64,000 nucleotides of DNA, from positions 115,700 through 179,699 of the forward strand of contig MKWI01000029.1 in NCBI GenBank assembly GCA_001899715.1. Direction: 5' to 3'. Positions 35,351 through 46,772 of this stretch are shown here, one piece after another; position 1 is the first letter of the stretch; each line of letters starts with the position of its first letter. Origin of the DNA: Sphingobium sp. 66-54 (GTDB lineage: Bacteria > Pseudomonadota > Alphaproteobacteria > Sphingomonadales > Sphingomonadaceae). The notes under the pieces are model-generated. The model made no database searches and was not told where the DNA came from. It was given only the letters and a program-made list of their open reading frames with translations. Position numbers and translations under genes: made by a program.

Positions 35351-36187
35351 TTACCTCTTCTTCTTCGCGTGACGCGACCGGATGATGAACTTGTCGGTCG
35401 CCTTGTTGTGGCGGGTGCGGGCACCCTTGGTCGGCTTGCCCCACGGCGTCACCGGATGACGGCCACCGGAGGTCCGGCCCTCACCACCGCCGTGCGGGTG
35501 GTCGACCGGGTTCTTTGCCACGCCGCGCGTTAGCGGTCGGCGGCCAAGCCAGCGCATGCGGCCGGCCTTGGCGAGGTTCTGGTTGGCATTGTCCGGATTG
35601 GACACCGCGCCCACCGTCGCCATGCAGTCCGCGCGCAGGTAGCGCTGCTCGCCCGAGCCGAGGCGCACGATCACCATGCCGCGGTCACGGCCGACGAGCT
35701 GTGCATAGGTGCCGGCCGACCGGGCGATCTGGCCACCCTTGCCCGGCTTCATCTCGATGTTGTGGATGATGGTGCCGACCGGCATCTGACCCAGTTCCAT
35801 CGCGTTGCCTGGCTTCACATCGGTCTTCTTGCCGGCGATCACCTTATCGCCTGGCGCGAGGCGCTGCGGGGCAAGGATATAAGCTTGCTCGCCGTCGCCG
35901 TAGGTGACAAGCGCGAGGAATGCCGTGCGGTTCGGGTCATACTCCAGACGCTCCACCGTCCCTTCGACGTCCCACTTGCGACGCTTGAAGTCGATGATGC
36001 GATAGCGCTGCTTGTGGCCGCCGGCGATGCCGCGCGAGGTCACATGGCCCTTGTTGTTACGGCCGCCGGTCTTGCGCTTGCCTTCGGTCAGCGCTTTCAC
36101 CGGCTTGCCCTTGTGGAGCGCCGAGCGGTCGACGAGGATCAGGCCGCGCTGGGCCGGGCTCGTCGGGTTGTAATGCTTGAGTGCCAT
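35351..36187 (-). CDS. rplB: 50S ribosomal protein L2
   Basis: 278 residues; [16 protein letters not shown] start, [20 protein letters not shown] and the conserved [20 protein letters not shown] near the C-terminus, which approaches the peptidyl-transferase centre. Confidence 0.98.
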   Translation of the reverse strand: MALKHYNPTSPAQRGLILVDRSALHKGKPVKALTEGKRKTGGRNNKGHVTSRGIAGGHKQRYRIIDFKRRKWDVEGTVERLEYDPNRTAFLALVTYGDGEQAYILAPQRLAPGDKVIAGKKTDVKPGNAMELGQMPVGTIIHNIEMKPGKGGQIARSAGTYAQLVGRDRGMVIVRLGSGEQRYLRADCMATVGAVSNPDNANQNLAKAGRMRWLGRRPLTRGVAKNPVDHPHGGGEGRTSGGRHPVTPWGKPTKGARTRHNKATDKFIIRSRHAKKKR

Positions 36188-36201
36188 TGTCTATCCCGCC
36201 C

Positions 36202-36522
36202 TCAAATGCCCGTGGTGACGTCAATCGACTGGCCCTCGGCCAGCGTCACGATCGCCTTCTTCACGTCCGAGCGCGAATAGGGCTTACCCTTCCAGCGCTT
36301 GGTCTTGCCCTTCTGGACGATCGTGTTGACCGCCTTCACCGAGACGCCGAACAGCGCTTCGATCGCAGCCTTGATCTCGGGCTTGGACGCATCGCGCGCC
36401 ACCTTGAAGACCACGGCGTTGTTCTCGGAGACCAACGTCGCCTTCTCGGTGATGTGCGGCGCAACGATCACGTCATAATGACGGTTCGACGGCGCTACCG
36501 CCTGTGCCTGCTTCTTAGCCAT
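36202..36522 (-). CDS. rplW: 50S ribosomal protein L23
   Basis: 106 residues; [20 protein letters not shown] opens the domain and [20 protein letters not shown] is the extended loop. Start lies eight bases inside the end of rplD. It is a docking site for SRP and trigger factor at the tunnel exit. Confidence 0.97.
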   Translation of the reverse strand: MAKKQAQAVAPSNRHYDVIVAPHITEKATLVSENNAVVFKVARDASKPEIKAAIEALFGVSVKAVNTIVQKGKTKRWKGKPYSRSDVKKAIVTLAEGQSIDVTTGI

Positions 36523-37141
36523 TGAAGCGCGCCTCCAGCTGCTCGACGGCCGCCCGCGTCAGCACCAGGCTGTCCGCGCGGAGGATGTCGTATACGTTGG
36601 CGCCGATGGCCGGGAGCACATCCACGCCAACAAGATTGGACGACGCCTTGGCGAACGAGACGTTGATCGCCTCGCCGTCGATGAACAGCGCCTTGTTGAG
36701 ATTGAGCTTGGCGAGCTGGCCCACCAGTTCCCTGGTCTTACCATCCTTGACATCGAGATTATCGAGCACGGTGAGTGCACCGCCCTTGGCCTTGGCCGAG
36801 AGCGCCATCTTGAGGCCGAGCGCACGGACCTTCTTGTTCAGCGAATGGCCGAAGACACGGGCTCGCTGGCCGTGTGCCTTGCCGCCGCCGATGAAGATCG
36901 GAGCGCGACGATCGCCGTGACGGGCGGTGCCGCCTCCCTTCTGGCGACCGAACTTCTTGCCAGTGCGCGCCACATCAGAGCGCTCGCGGGTCGCAGCCGC
37001 GGGAGCGCGGCGCTTCTCGAGCTGCCAGGTGACGACGCGGTGCAAAATATCCGCGCGCGGCTCGACGCCGAACACCGCCTCATTCAGCTCGACATCGCCG
37101 GACGCCTTGCCGCCGTCGAGGGTGAGAACCTTGACCTTCAT
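36515..37141 (-). CDS. rplD: 50S ribosomal protein L4
   Basis: 208 residues; [20 protein letters not shown] is the internal extended loop reaching the exit tunnel. In E. coli L4 represses the S10 operon; no clear equivalent leader is visible here. Confidence 0.97.
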   Translation of the reverse strand: MKVKVLTLDGGKASGDVELNEAVFGVEPRADILHRVVTWQLEKRRAPAAATRERSDVARTGKKFGRQKGGGTARHGDRRAPIFIGGGKAHGQRARVFGHSLNKKVRALGLKMALSAKAKGGALTVLDNLDVKDGKTRELVGQLAKLNLNKALFIDGEAINVSFAKASSNLVGVDVLPAIGANVYDILRADSLVLTRAAVEQLEARFNG

Positions 37142-37144
37142 CGT

Positions 37145-37906
37145 TTAGCCCTCCTGGCCTTCGGTCGCCTCAGGCGCCGCGATGTCCTGCGCGGGCGTCT
37201 CGGCCGGAGCATTGTCACTGTTGCTGTTGGCAGCACTCTTGATGCTGGCCGGATAGGGTGCGTCGCTCGGGCGATCGACCTTCACCGCATCCTTGACGAG
37301 CAGCCAGGTACCCTTGGAACCCGGCACGCTACCCTTCACGAAGAGCAGGCCGCGCTCGACGTCCGTGCGGACGATCTCGAGATTCTGTTGCGTGCGCTGA
37401 CGGTCGCCCATGTGGCCGGCCATCTTCTTGTTCTTGAACACGCGGCCCGGATCCTGGCGATTGCCGGTCGAACCGTGCGAACGGTGCGAGAGCGAGACGC
37501 CGTGCGTAGCGCGCAGACCGCCGAAGCCCCAGCGCTTCATCGCGCCGGCAAAACCCTTGCCCTGCGTATGGCCGGTCACGTCGACCAGCTGGCCGGCGAT
37601 GAAATGATCGGCCGCGATTTCCGCGCCGACATCGAGCAGGGCGTCGTCGGCCACGCGGAATTCCGCGACGAGCGCCTTCGGCTCGACCTGCGCTTTGGCG
37701 AAGTGTTCACGCTGCGGCTTGGCAACGTTCTTTACCTTCGCAACGCCGGCACCGAGTTGCACGGCAACGTATCCGTCCCTGTCCTTTTCGCGACGGGCCA
37801 CGACCTGATTGCCTTCAAGCGCCAGGACAGTGACCGGCACATGGCGGCCATCTTCCTGGAACAGGCGGGTCATGCCCACTTTCTTCGCGATCACGCCGGT
37901 ACGCAT
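37145..37906 (-). CDS. rplC: 50S ribosomal protein L3
   Basis: 253 residues from [38 protein letters not shown] is the conserved loop near the peptidyl-transferase centre. The last ~38 residues are an Asn/Ala/Glu-rich acidic tail beyond the E. coli length. ATG 37906 is preferred to an upstream in-frame start at 37957. Confidence 0.97.
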   Translation of the reverse strand: MRTGVIAKKVGMTRLFQEDGRHVPVTVLALEGNQVVARREKDRDGYVAVQLGAGVAKVKNVAKPQREHFAKAQVEPKALVAEFRVADDALLDVGAEIAADHFIAGQLVDVTGHTQGKGFAGAMKRWGFGGLRATHGVSLSHRSHGSTGNRQDPGRVFKNKKMAGHMGDRQRTQQNLEIVRTDVERGLLFVKGSVPGSKGTWLLVKDAVKVDRPSDAPYPASIKSAANSNSDNAPAETPAQDIAAPEATEGQEG

Positions 37907-38143
37907 GATCAATCTCCCAATAGAGGCCCGCACCACCAGCGGCGCGGGCTTATCCAACGAAAAATCCGCTCGCGGCGCGATGCCTCAAGCGGCCAACCCG
38001 AAGTGTCGATGCGTGCCCCGTCCGGGTTGGATGTTCCCGGCGCCAATATGACCCGAAGAACGACGGAGGACGCGGCCCGGACGATGCCGGCGGTATCCAA
38101 TGTCAAGGCAAGGCGCCCCGCAGGAGCGCCTTCGCCATGGCCA
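37907..38143 (-). other. rpsJ-rplC gap (237 bases) with two hairpins
   Basis: Unusually long for this operon. On the minus strand AAGGCGC...GCGCCTT folds shortly after rpsJ, followed by TTGACA (a possible -35 without a good -10), and GCCCGCG...GCGGGC folds just before the rplC start. It may be a leader, an internal promoter, or both. No ORF. Confidence 0.4.
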
Positions 38144-38455
38144 TCAGGCCAGTTTGATCTCGACGTTCACGCCAGCAGCCAGATCGAGCTTCATCAGCGC
38201 ATCGACCGTCTGCGGCGTCGGCTGCACGATATCAAGCATGCGCTTGTAAGTGCGAACCTCGAACTGCTCCCGGCTCTTCTTGTCGATATGCGGACCACGG
38301 TTCACCGTGAACTTCTCGATCCGCGTGGGGAGCGGAATGGGACCCCGAATGAGAGCGCCGGTGCGACGCGCCGTGTCGGCGATGTCGCCGGTCGCCTGGT
38401 CGAGCACGCGATGATCGAATGCCTTCAGGCGAATGCGAATATTCTGGGTTTCCAT
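38144..38455 (-). CDS. rpsJ: 30S ribosomal protein S10
   Basis: 103 residues from [19 protein letters not shown]; the [19 protein letters not shown] loop is diagnostic. S10 also acts with NusB in antitermination. It follows tuf after a 141-base gap holding a hairpin. Confidence 0.97.
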   Translation of the reverse strand: METQNIRIRLKAFDHRVLDQATGDIADTARRTGALIRGPIPLPTRIEKFTVNRGPHIDKKSREQFEVRTYKRMLDIVQPTPQTVDALMKLDLAAGVNVEIKLA

Positions 38456-38554
38456 GTCCACTACCGATGTGAAAGAGCCAAAAACAAAACCGCTCCACTC
38501 TGGAGGCCGGGGCGCTCAGCGCTCACCAGCCCATGCGAAGCGGCGAAAACGACA

Positions 38555-38585
38555 GGCCGTCCGAATCAAACCGATCCGGACGGCC
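38555..38585 (-). terminator. hairpin after tuf
   Basis: A 9-bp perfect stem, GGCCGTCCG and CGGACGGCC, with a 13-base loop, 12 bases beyond the tuf stop. It is followed on the minus strand by TGTCGTTTTCGCC, a weak T-tract, so termination may be partial. Confidence 0.55.
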
Positions 38586-38596
38586 CGCCGCCTATA

Positions 38597-39787
<1,191 letters not shown>

Positions 39788-39893
39788 TTCCTACCTCTTC
39801 TCGTCCAAATAGCTTGGGTTCAACCGCTCGGGGAAGCCTCGCGAAGGCGCCCCCATAGCAGCAAATTTTCAGAAATCCACCCTGATCTGGCGA

Positions 39894-41966
39894 TCAGGCC
39901 AGCTTCGCCTTCACCTCGTCGGCCACGTTCTGCGGCACCTCGTCATAATGCGAGAACTGCATCGTATACTGCGCGCGACCCTGCGTGAAGGAGCGCAGCT
40001 GATTGACGTAGCCGAACATGTTCGCAAGCGGCACCATGGCCTCCACCACCTGCGCGTTACCGCGCGTGTCGGTGCCCTGGATCTGGCCGCGCCGCGAGTT
40101 GAGGTCGCCGATCACGTCGCCAAGATATTCCTCCGGCGTCACGATCTCGACCTTCATGATCGGTTCGAGCAGCTTGATACCGGCTTTCTGTGCAACTTCA
40201 CGCATCGCGCCGCGACCGGTAATCTCGAACGCCAGCGCCGACGAATCGACATCGTGATAGGCACCGTCGGTCAGACGGATCTCGAAGTCGATGATCGGAA
40301 AGCCGATCAGGCTGCCGCTCTCGGCGGTCTCGCGCATGCCCTTCTCGACCGAGGGGATATATTCGCGCGGAATGTTACCGCCCTTCACCTCGTCGATGAA
40401 GACGACGCCGCTGCCGCGCTCGCCCGGCGCAACCGACACCTTGACGCGGCCGAACTGGCCGGAGCCGCCCGACTGCTTCTTGTGGGTGTAGTCGACGTCG
40501 ACGGGCTTCGCGAGATATTCGCGATAGGCCACTTGCGGCGCGCCGACATTGGCCTCCACCTTGAACTCGCGCTTCATGCGGTCGACGAGAATGTCGAGGT
40601 GCAGCTCGCCCATGCCCTTGATGATGGTCTGGCCCGATTCGTGATCGGTCGACACACGGAACGACGGGTCCTCGGCAGCCAGGCGGTTGAGCGCGATGCC
40701 CATCTTCTCCTGGTCAGCCTTGGTCTTGGGCTCCACCGACAGCTCAATGACCGGCTCAGGGAACTCCATGCGCTCCAGGATGATCGGCTGCTTCTCAGCG
40801 CACAACGTATCGCCCGTGGTCGTCTCCTTGAGGCCGGCGAGTGCGACGATGTCGCCCGCGAATGCCTCCTCGACGTCCTCACGCGCATTCGCATGCATCA
40901 GCAGCATGCGGCCGACCTTTTCCTTCTTATCCTTCACCGAGTTCAGATAGCTGCCCTTGGTGAGTGTGCCCGAATAGACGCGCAGGAACGTGAGCGAGCC
41001 GACGAACGGGTCGTTCATGATCTTAAACGCGAGGCCCGAGAAGGGTGCGCTGTCGCTGGTCGCACGCGTGTCCGGCTCGTCGGTATTGGGGTTGATGCCC
41101 TGCACGTCGGGAATGTCGAGCGGGCTCGGCAGATAGTCGACAACCGCGTCGAGCAGCGCCTGCACACCCTTGTTCTTGAACGAGGAGCCGCACAGCACCG
41201 GCACGAAGCTCTGGTTGAGGGTGCCCTTGCGGATCAGCTTGCGCAGCGTCGCGGCATCCGGCTCGTTGCCTTCGAGATAGGCTTCCATCACCTCATCGTC
41301 CTGCTCCACGGCAAGTTCGATCAGCTTCTGGCGATATTCGGCAGCCTTGTCGACGAGGTCGGCAGGGATCGCTTCATGGGTGAACTCGGCCCCCAGGCTC
41401 TCGTCGTTCCAGATCATCGCGCAATTGTCGACCAGGTCGACCAGCCCCTTGAACTCGCTCTCCGCACCGATGGGAAGATAGAGCACGGCCGGTACCGCAC
41501 CGAGGCGGTCGATGATCGTCTGCACACAATAATAGAAGTTGGCGCCGGTGCGATCGAGCTTGTTGATGTAGCACATGCGCGGCACGTGATATTTATCGGC
41601 CTGGCGCCACACCGTCTCGGACTGCGGCTCCACGCCGGCCACGCCGTCGAATGCGGCGACCGCGCCGTCGAGCACACGCAGCGAGCGCTCCACCTCGATG
41701 GTGAAGTCCACGTGGCCGGGCGTGTCGATGATGTTCAGGCGATGATCGCGCCAGAAACAGGTCGTCGCCGCCGACGTGATGGTGATCCCGCGCTCCTGCT
41801 CCTGCGCCATCCAGTCCATGGTCGCCGTGCCCTCATGGGTCTCGCCGATCTTGTAAGACTTGCCAGTGTAATAGAGGATGCGCTCGGTTGTCGTGGTCTT
41901 GCCGGCGTCGATATGCGCCATGATGCCGAAATTGCGATAGCGCTCCAGCGGGTGGCTGCGGGCCAT
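39894..41966 (-). CDS. fusA: translation elongation factor G
   Basis: 690 residues. The G-domain shows [37 protein letters not shown] and [10 protein letters not shown]; domain IV contains [14 protein letters not shown]. Start ATG 41966 ([13 protein letters not shown]) has GGAG eight bases upstream; the GTG three codons earlier is less likely. Catalyses translocation. Confidence 0.98.
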   Translation of the reverse strand: MARSHPLERYRNFGIMAHIDAGKTTTTERILYYTGKSYKIGETHEGTATMDWMAQEQERGITITSAATTCFWRDHRLNIIDTPGHVDFTIEVERSLRVLDGAVAAFDGVAGVEPQSETVWRQADKYHVPRMCYINKLDRTGANFYYCVQTIIDRLGAVPAVLYLPIGAESEFKGLVDLVDNCAMIWNDESLGAEFTHEAIPADLVDKAAEYRQKLIELAVEQDDEVMEAYLEGNEPDAATLRKLIRKGTLNQSFVPVLCGSSFKNKGVQALLDAVVDYLPSPLDIPDVQGINPNTDEPDTRATSDSAPFSGLAFKIMNDPFVGSLTFLRVYSGTLTKGSYLNSVKDKKEKVGRMLLMHANAREDVEEAFAGDIVALAGLKETTTGDTLCAEKQPIILERMEFPEPVIELSVEPKTKADQEKMGIALNRLAAEDPSFRVSTDHESGQTIIKGMGELHLDILVDRMKREFKVEANVGAPQVAYREYLAKPVDVDYTHKKQSGGSGQFGRVKVSVAPGERGSGVVFIDEVKGGNIPREYIPSVEKGMRETAESGSLIGFPIIDFEIRLTDGAYHDVDSSALAFEITGRGAMREVAQKAGIKLLEPIMKVEIVTPEEYLGDVIGDLNSRRGQIQGTDTRGNAQVVEAMVPLANMFGYVNQLRSFTQGRAQYTMQFSHYDEVPQNVADEVKAKLA

Positions 41967-42066
41967 GATATTCACTCCGTTGCCGCGCTGCGCGGCGGTT
42001 GGCGAGTTTGATACGGAAGGGACAGCCGGGGCGCGATTTTCTCGGCCCCGGCACCCGATAGCGGTC

Positions 42067-42537
42067 TTACCAGCGATAGTGCGAGAAGGCGCGGTTCGCT
42101 TCCGCCATGCGGTGCGTGTCTTCGCGCTTCTTCACGGCGTTGCCGCGGTTGTTGGCGGCGTCCATCAGCTCGCCCGACAGGCGCGCCGCCATGGTGGTCT
42201 CGCTGCGCGAGCGTGCGGCGTTGATCAGCCAGCGGATAGCCAGCGCCTGGGCACGCTCGGGGCGCACTTCGACCGGAACCTGGTAGGTGGCACCGCCGAC
42301 GCGGCGGCTGCGCACCTCGATGCCCGGCTTCACATTGTTGAGGGCATCGTGGAAAAGCTGGATCGGATCCTTCTTGGCGCGGGCCTCGACAGAGTCGAGG
42401 GCACCATAGACGATCGACTCGGCGACCGCCTTCTTGCCGTCCAGCATGATGTTGTTCATGAATTTCGAAAGCACCTGATCGCCATATTTGGGATCGGGCA
42501 GGATGACGCGCTTTTCGGGGCGACGACGACGTGACAT
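42067..42537 (-). CDS. rpsG: 30S ribosomal protein S7
   Basis: 156 residues; [20 protein letters not shown] start and [20 protein letters not shown] core are diagnostic. S7 nucleates the head of the small subunit and contacts E-site tRNA. Confidence 0.98.
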   Translation of the reverse strand: MSRRRRPEKRVILPDPKYGDQVLSKFMNNIMLDGKKAVAESIVYGALDSVEARAKKDPIQLFHDALNNVKPGIEVRSRRVGGATYQVPVEVRPERAQALAIRWLINAARSRSETTMAARLSGELMDAANNRGNAVKKREDTHRMAEANRAFSHYRW

Positions 42538-42552
42538 GGTTCTGGTCTCCCC

Positions 42553-42924
42553 TTACTTCGGACGCTTGGCGCCGTACTTGGAACGGCTCTGCTTGCGGTC
42601 CTTGACACCCTGGGTATCGAGCACGCCGCGCAGCACATGGTAACGCACGCCGGGAAGGTCGCGCACACGGCCGCCACGGATCAGCACGACGCTGTGCTCC
42701 TGGAGGTTGTGACCCTCGCCGGGAATGTAGCTGATGACCTCACGCTGGTTGGTGAGGCGCACCTTGCAGACCTTGCGAAGCGCGGAGTTCGGCTTCTTCG
42801 GCGTGGTGGTATAGACACGGGTGCAGACGCCGCGCTTTTGCGGGTTCTGCTCCATCGCAGGGACCTTGCTCGCGGCCTTCTGCGGTTCGCGGCCCTTGCG
42901 GACCAGCTGGTTGATCGTTGGCAT
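42553..42924 (-). CDS. rpsL: 30S ribosomal protein S12, Arg at position 88
   Basis: 123 residues from [15 protein letters not shown]. The decoding-centre loops are [13 protein letters not shown] (Lys43 unchanged) and [16 protein letters not shown]. In the second loop position 88 is Arg (CGC, 42663-42661), where E. coli has Lys; Lys-to-Arg here is a classical streptomycin-resistance change in E. coli and Mycobacterium. First gene of the str operon. An in-frame ATG at 42936 gives four extra residues and is less likely. Confidence 0.97.
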   Translation of the reverse strand: MPTINQLVRKGREPQKAASKVPAMEQNPQKRGVCTRVYTTTPKKPNSALRKVCKVRLTNQREVISYIPGEGHNLQEHSVVLIRGGRVRDLPGVRYHVLRGVLDTQGVKDRKQSRSKYGAKRPK

Positions 42925-43261
42925 GAAGCCCTTCACCTTTTTCAGTTACTTTGCCGTCCGCGAATTTCCTGCGACGTCCTCGCGGCGGCTCAGGCGAACC
43001 GACCCCAAACGACAATGGACCCGGCGGTCGAACGACCCCTGGCCCCGCAAGAGCATAGGCAATGTTCAGCTCTGCTTGCCTTCCGCCCGATGGCCGCCGA
43101 ATCCCCGAAAAGGCGCGGCAGACAGGCCGAAAGGCAGGCGGCCCTATAGCGGTGGAGCCAGTCCCGGTCAAGCAGCGCACGGGGGCGTAGCCGTGAGAGT
43201 GCCATGGCGACACGCCGCTGCCCCTTCCCGCCCCGCCAAGAGTCCGCTAGAGCCCCGCACC
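42925..43261. other. divergent intergenic region between rpsL and ubiE
   Basis: 337 bases without a gene. It must hold the strong promoter of the str/S10 operon on the minus strand and the ubiE promoter on the plus strand. I could not pick a confident -35/-10 pair on either strand. A plus-strand frame running through it into ubiE is not supported. Confidence 0.4.
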
Positions 43262-43993
43262 ATGAGCGAGACAGTATCCTTCGGCTATCGCGAGGTGGCG
43301 CCCGAGGAAAAGACGAAGCTGGTCGGCGGCGTCTTCTCCAGCGTCGCGCGGAACTACGACATCATGAACGATGCCATGTCCGGCGGCATGCACCGGCTGT
43401 GGAAGGACCAGTTCGTCCGCCGGGTGAAACCGCGCGCGGGCGAGGCAATTCTCGATATGGCCGGCGGCACCGGCGACATCGCCTTCCGCATGGCGAAGCA
43501 CGGCGCGCAGATCACCGTGTCGGATATCAACGAGGACATGCTTGCTGTCGGCATGGAGCGCGCGGCCAAGCGCGGCATCACCGGGCTGGTCTGGCAGCCG
43601 GAAAATGCCGAGAGGCTGAGCTTTGCCGATCGGCAGTTCGATGCCTATACGATCGCCTTCGGTATCCGCAACGTGACCGATATCCCCGCGGCGTTGCGCG
43701 AGGCGCACCGCGTGCTCAAGTTCGGTGGACGCTTCTTCTGCCTCGAATTCTCGACCAACGTCTGGCCCGGTTTTTCAGACGTTTACGACTCCTATTCGCA
43801 CAAGCTGGTGCCCCGGATCGGCAAGATGATCGCGGGGGACGAGGAGAGCTATCGCTATCTCATCGAATCGATCCGCCGCTTCCCGGACATGCCACGTTTC
43901 GCGCGGATGATCGAAGAGGCCGGTTTTACCCAGGTGAAGGTGGAACCGATCATGGGCGGCCTCGTCGCGATCCACTCCGGCTGGAAAGCCTGA
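43262..43993 (+). CDS. ubiE: bifunctional demethylmenaquinone/ubiquinone C-methyltransferase
   Basis: 243 residues. The SAM motif is ILDMAGGTGDIAFRMA, with YTIAFGIRNVTDIPAALREA and the family signature SVARNYDIMNDAMSGGMHRLW near the start. Methylates the ring of ubiquinone precursors, the quinone to which SQR (sqr in this window) would donate electrons. Followed by ubiB. Confidence 0.97.
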   Translation: MSETVSFGYREVAPEEKTKLVGGVFSSVARNYDIMNDAMSGGMHRLWKDQFVRRVKPRAGEAILDMAGGTGDIAFRMAKHGAQITVSDINEDMLAVGMERAAKRGITGLVWQPENAERLSFADRQFDAYTIAFGIRNVTDIPAALREAHRVLKFGGRFFCLEFSTNVWPGFSDVYDSYSHKLVPRIGKMIAGDEESYRYLIESIRRFPDMPRFARMIEEAGFTQVKVEPIMGGLVAIHSGWKA

Positions 43994-44030
43994 GCATGGT
44001 TCCGCCGTCCGTCCGGCGCGGGGGCGCGGC

Positions 44031-45581
44031 ATGACCTCCCATGCCACCCATCTCTGGCGTTTGCTCAAATGGGGCCGCACGCTGGCACGCCACGGCGCGC
44101 TGCGCGGCATCGAGCAGGATTCCAACACGCCCGCACCGGTCCGCCGCCTCGCCCGGCTCGCCCGCTTCGGCGCATGGGTGCCGCGCGAGCCGCGCTATGC
44201 CGAGGCGTTCCAGGCGATTGGCCCCGCCGCGATCAAGCTCGGCCAGTCGCTCGCCACCCGACCCGATCTGGTCGGTGAGGACGCAGCACGTGATCTGCTC
44301 AGCCTTCAGGACGCGCTGCCGCCCGTGCCTTTCGCCACGATCCGGGCGGAGATCGAGGCATCGTTCGGGCGGCCGCTGGAAGAAATTTACGCCAGCTTCG
44401 ATGAGCAGGCTGTCGGCGCCGCCTCCATCGCGCAGGTTCACAAAGCTATAACCACCGAAGGCCGGACCGTGGCGGTGAAGGTGCTTCGCCCCGGCATCCG
44501 CGAACGTTTCGGCCGGGATATCGACACCTATGAATGGGCGGCGGCGCATCTGGAGCAGCTTGGCGGCGAGGCCGCGCGACTGCGCCCGCGTCTCGTCATT
44601 GCCAACCTCAAGCGCTGGACCGCGCGTGAGCTGGACCTGCGGCGCGAGGCCGCCTCTGCCTCCGAACTGGCTGAAGCAATGGCCGCCGTGCCCGGCTACA
44701 TCATCCCCGCCATCGACTGGGATCGCACCAACGGCCGGGTGATGACGCTGGAGTGGATCGACGGCATCAAGATCAGCGATCGCGCGGCGCTGATCGCCGC
44801 CGGTCACGACCTCCAGGCCATCGCCGAGCGGCTGGTCAACACCTTCCTGCGGCAGGCCATCGCCGAAGGCTTCTTTCACGCCGACATGCATCAGGGCAAT
44901 CTGTTCGTGCTGTCGGACGGATCTATCGCCGCAATCGACTTTGGCATCATGGGACGGATCGACCGGCGGGCACGGCTGTGGCTGGCCGAGATTCTCTACG
45001 GCCTCATCACCGGCAATTACCGCCGGGTGGCCGAGATCCATTTCGAGGCGCAATATGTGCCGCCGCACCATGACGTGCGCGAGTTCGCCACCGCCCTGCG
45101 CGCCGTGGGCGAGCCGATGCGCGGTAAGCCGGTCTCCGAATTATCGGTCGGCCAGATGCTCGATGGGCTGTTCGCCATCACCCGCGATTTCGACATGCAG
45201 ACCCAGCCGCATCTGCTGTTGCTGCAAAAGACCATGGTGATGGTCGAAGGCGTGGCGACGATGCTGCACCCACAGATCAACATGTGGGACGTCTCCGGCC
45301 CCTATGTGAAAAGCTGGCTGCGCGACGAGCTCGGTCCCGAGGCGAAACTCGCCGATTCGCTGCACGAGGCCGCTGATACCTGGAAGCGCCTGCCGGGGCT
45401 GGTCCGGCGGCTGGAGGAGCGCTTCCCCTCCGCAGGCGGCGCACCGCCGCCACCGCCGCTGCCGGAAATCCGCCTCGTTCCCATGCGCGGCGGATGGCTG
45501 CTACGCTATGGCGCCGTCGCGCTGGTCGCCGCGCTGGTGGGAGCAACCGCGACCGCACTGGCGCTCGGCTGGAGCGTTTAA
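44031..45581 (+). CDS. ubiB: ubiquinone biosynthesis ABC1-type kinase/ATPase
   Basis: 516 residues. The UbiB hallmark KxGQ lies in AIKLGQSLATRPDLV, followed by the Ala-rich loop VGAASIAQVHKA, VAVKVLRPG, the catalytic region FFHADMHQGNLFV and IDFGIMGRID. Two C-terminal hydrophobic helices (about 490-516) anchor it in the membrane. It supports ubiquinone assembly. Confidence 0.96.
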   Translation: MTSHATHLWRLLKWGRTLARHGALRGIEQDSNTPAPVRRLARLARFGAWVPREPRYAEAFQAIGPAAIKLGQSLATRPDLVGEDAARDLLSLQDALPPVPFATIRAEIEASFGRPLEEIYASFDEQAVGAASIAQVHKAITTEGRTVAVKVLRPGIRERFGRDIDTYEWAAAHLEQLGGEAARLRPRLVIANLKRWTARELDLRREAASASELAEAMAAVPGYIIPAIDWDRTNGRVMTLEWIDGIKISDRAALIAAGHDLQAIAERLVNTFLRQAIAEGFFHADMHQGNLFVLSDGSIAAIDFGIMGRIDRRARLWLAEILYGLITGNYRRVAEIHFEAQYVPPHHDVREFATALRAVGEPMRGKPVSELSVGQMLDGLFAITRDFDMQTQPHLLLLQKTMVMVEGVATMLHPQINMWDVSGPYVKSWLRDELGPEAKLADSLHEAADTWKRLPGLVRRLEERFPSAGGAPPPPPLPEIRLVPMRGGWLLRYGAVALVAALVGATATALALGWSV

Positions 45582-45620
45582 ACGCGAATTTAACCACGGC
45601 TGTCAGACAGGAGGCGGATC

Positions 45621-46754
45621 ATGGCCACCGCCGCCACGCCATCCGCGCAACCAATGCCCTCGCGCTTTGCCGCGCTGAGCGCCGGGCCCGCACGCCTGAT
45701 CCTGGCGCTATGGCTGGCGCTGTGCCTGCTCGGCCTCGCCCAGTCGATTGGGCCGATCGGACCGGGCGCTGCCTCCTCGGGCAGCTTCACCGCTGCCGTG
45801 CAGCAGCCCGAAGCGTCCGGCGACGATCTGTTCCTCTACAACAGCATCATCGACCGGCTTCGTATCGGCGACGCTTATTATCCGGCAACCGCAACGCTGC
45901 TGCGCGACAACAATTATCCGCTGCGGCCTTTCCTTACCTTCCGCCTGCCGACGCTGGCGATACTGCTTGCGGCCATCCCCGGATGGTTCGGCACCGCTCT
46001 GCTCGCCGCGTTATGCGCCGCGACCATCCTCGCCTGGACGTTGCGCCTTGGCGGGGAGGGCGTGCCGGAAAGACCGCTCATGGTGGCATCGCTTCTACTG
46101 CTCGGCGGCAGTATCACACTGGCTGCACCGCGCCTGATCTGCTTCCACGAAAGCTGGGCCGCGTTGCTCATCGCCCTTTCACTGGCCTTGCACCAACCGA
46201 ACCGCTGGGGGCCAAGCGTTGGTCTCGCGCTGTTAGCATTGCTGATCCGCGAACTGGCGCTGCCCTTCGTGCTGCTGATGGGTAGCGCTGCGCTCTGGCA
46301 ACGGCGCTGGCGCGAGGCTGCGGCCTGGGCGGCCACCGTCGCACTATTCGCTGTTGCGCTGGCTCTACACGCTCAGGCGGTCGCCACCGTGGTACTGGCA
46401 GGCGACCCAGCCTCACCCGGCTGGGTCGAACCCGGCGGCTGGGCGCGTGTGCTCTCCGCCCTGCGTGAAGCTTCGCTTCTGGGTTATCTGCCGGTGCCGA
46501 CCACGGCGCTGCTGGTGCCGCTGGCCCTGCTCGGCTGGTATGCACGGCCCGGCGCCAATGCCATGCTCGTCGCGCTCCACCTGACCGGCTTCGCCTTCAT
46601 GATGACGCTGCTCGGCCGGCCCCAGAATTATTACTGGATCGCGATGATCGTGCCGTTATTCCTCACCGGCCTCGCCTTCGCGCCCAGTGCTCTGAGCCAC
46701 CTGTGGCATGCCGCCACACCGGGGCGACGCTCACCCCTAGCCAAGCCCGGCTGA
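45621..46754 (+). CDS. polytopic membrane protein of unknown function
   Basis: 377 residues with about nine or ten hydrophobic helices. After TM1 (LILALWLALCLLGLAQS) a periplasmic loop has DLFLYNSIIDRLRIGDAYYP, a layout like polyisoprenyl-phosphate glycosyltransferases (GT-C, DUF2029-like), where an acidic residue after TM1 is catalytic. That reading is an inference. It lies between ubiB (39 bases) and coaBC (18 bases). Confidence 0.7.
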   Translation: MATAATPSAQPMPSRFAALSAGPARLILALWLALCLLGLAQSIGPIGPGAASSGSFTAAVQQPEASGDDLFLYNSIIDRLRIGDAYYPATATLLRDNNYPLRPFLTFRLPTLAILLAAIPGWFGTALLAALCAATILAWTLRLGGEGVPERPLMVASLLLLGGSITLAAPRLICFHESWAALLIALSLALHQPNRWGPSVGLALLALLIRELALPFVLLMGSAALWQRRWREAAAWAATVALFAVALALHAQAVATVVLAGDPASPGWVEPGGWARVLSALREASLLGYLPVPTTALLVPLALLGWYARPGANAMLVALHLTGFAFMMTLLGRPQNYYWIAMIVPLFLTGLAFAPSALSHLWHAATPGRRSPLAKPG

Positions 46755-46772
46755 AGCGTTACATAGGCCCTC

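Noticed and set aside
39948..42011. 687-codon plus-strand frame opposite fusA
   Set aside because: Antisense of EF-G; composition is rich in His, Arg and Asp, as expected of a shadow frame.
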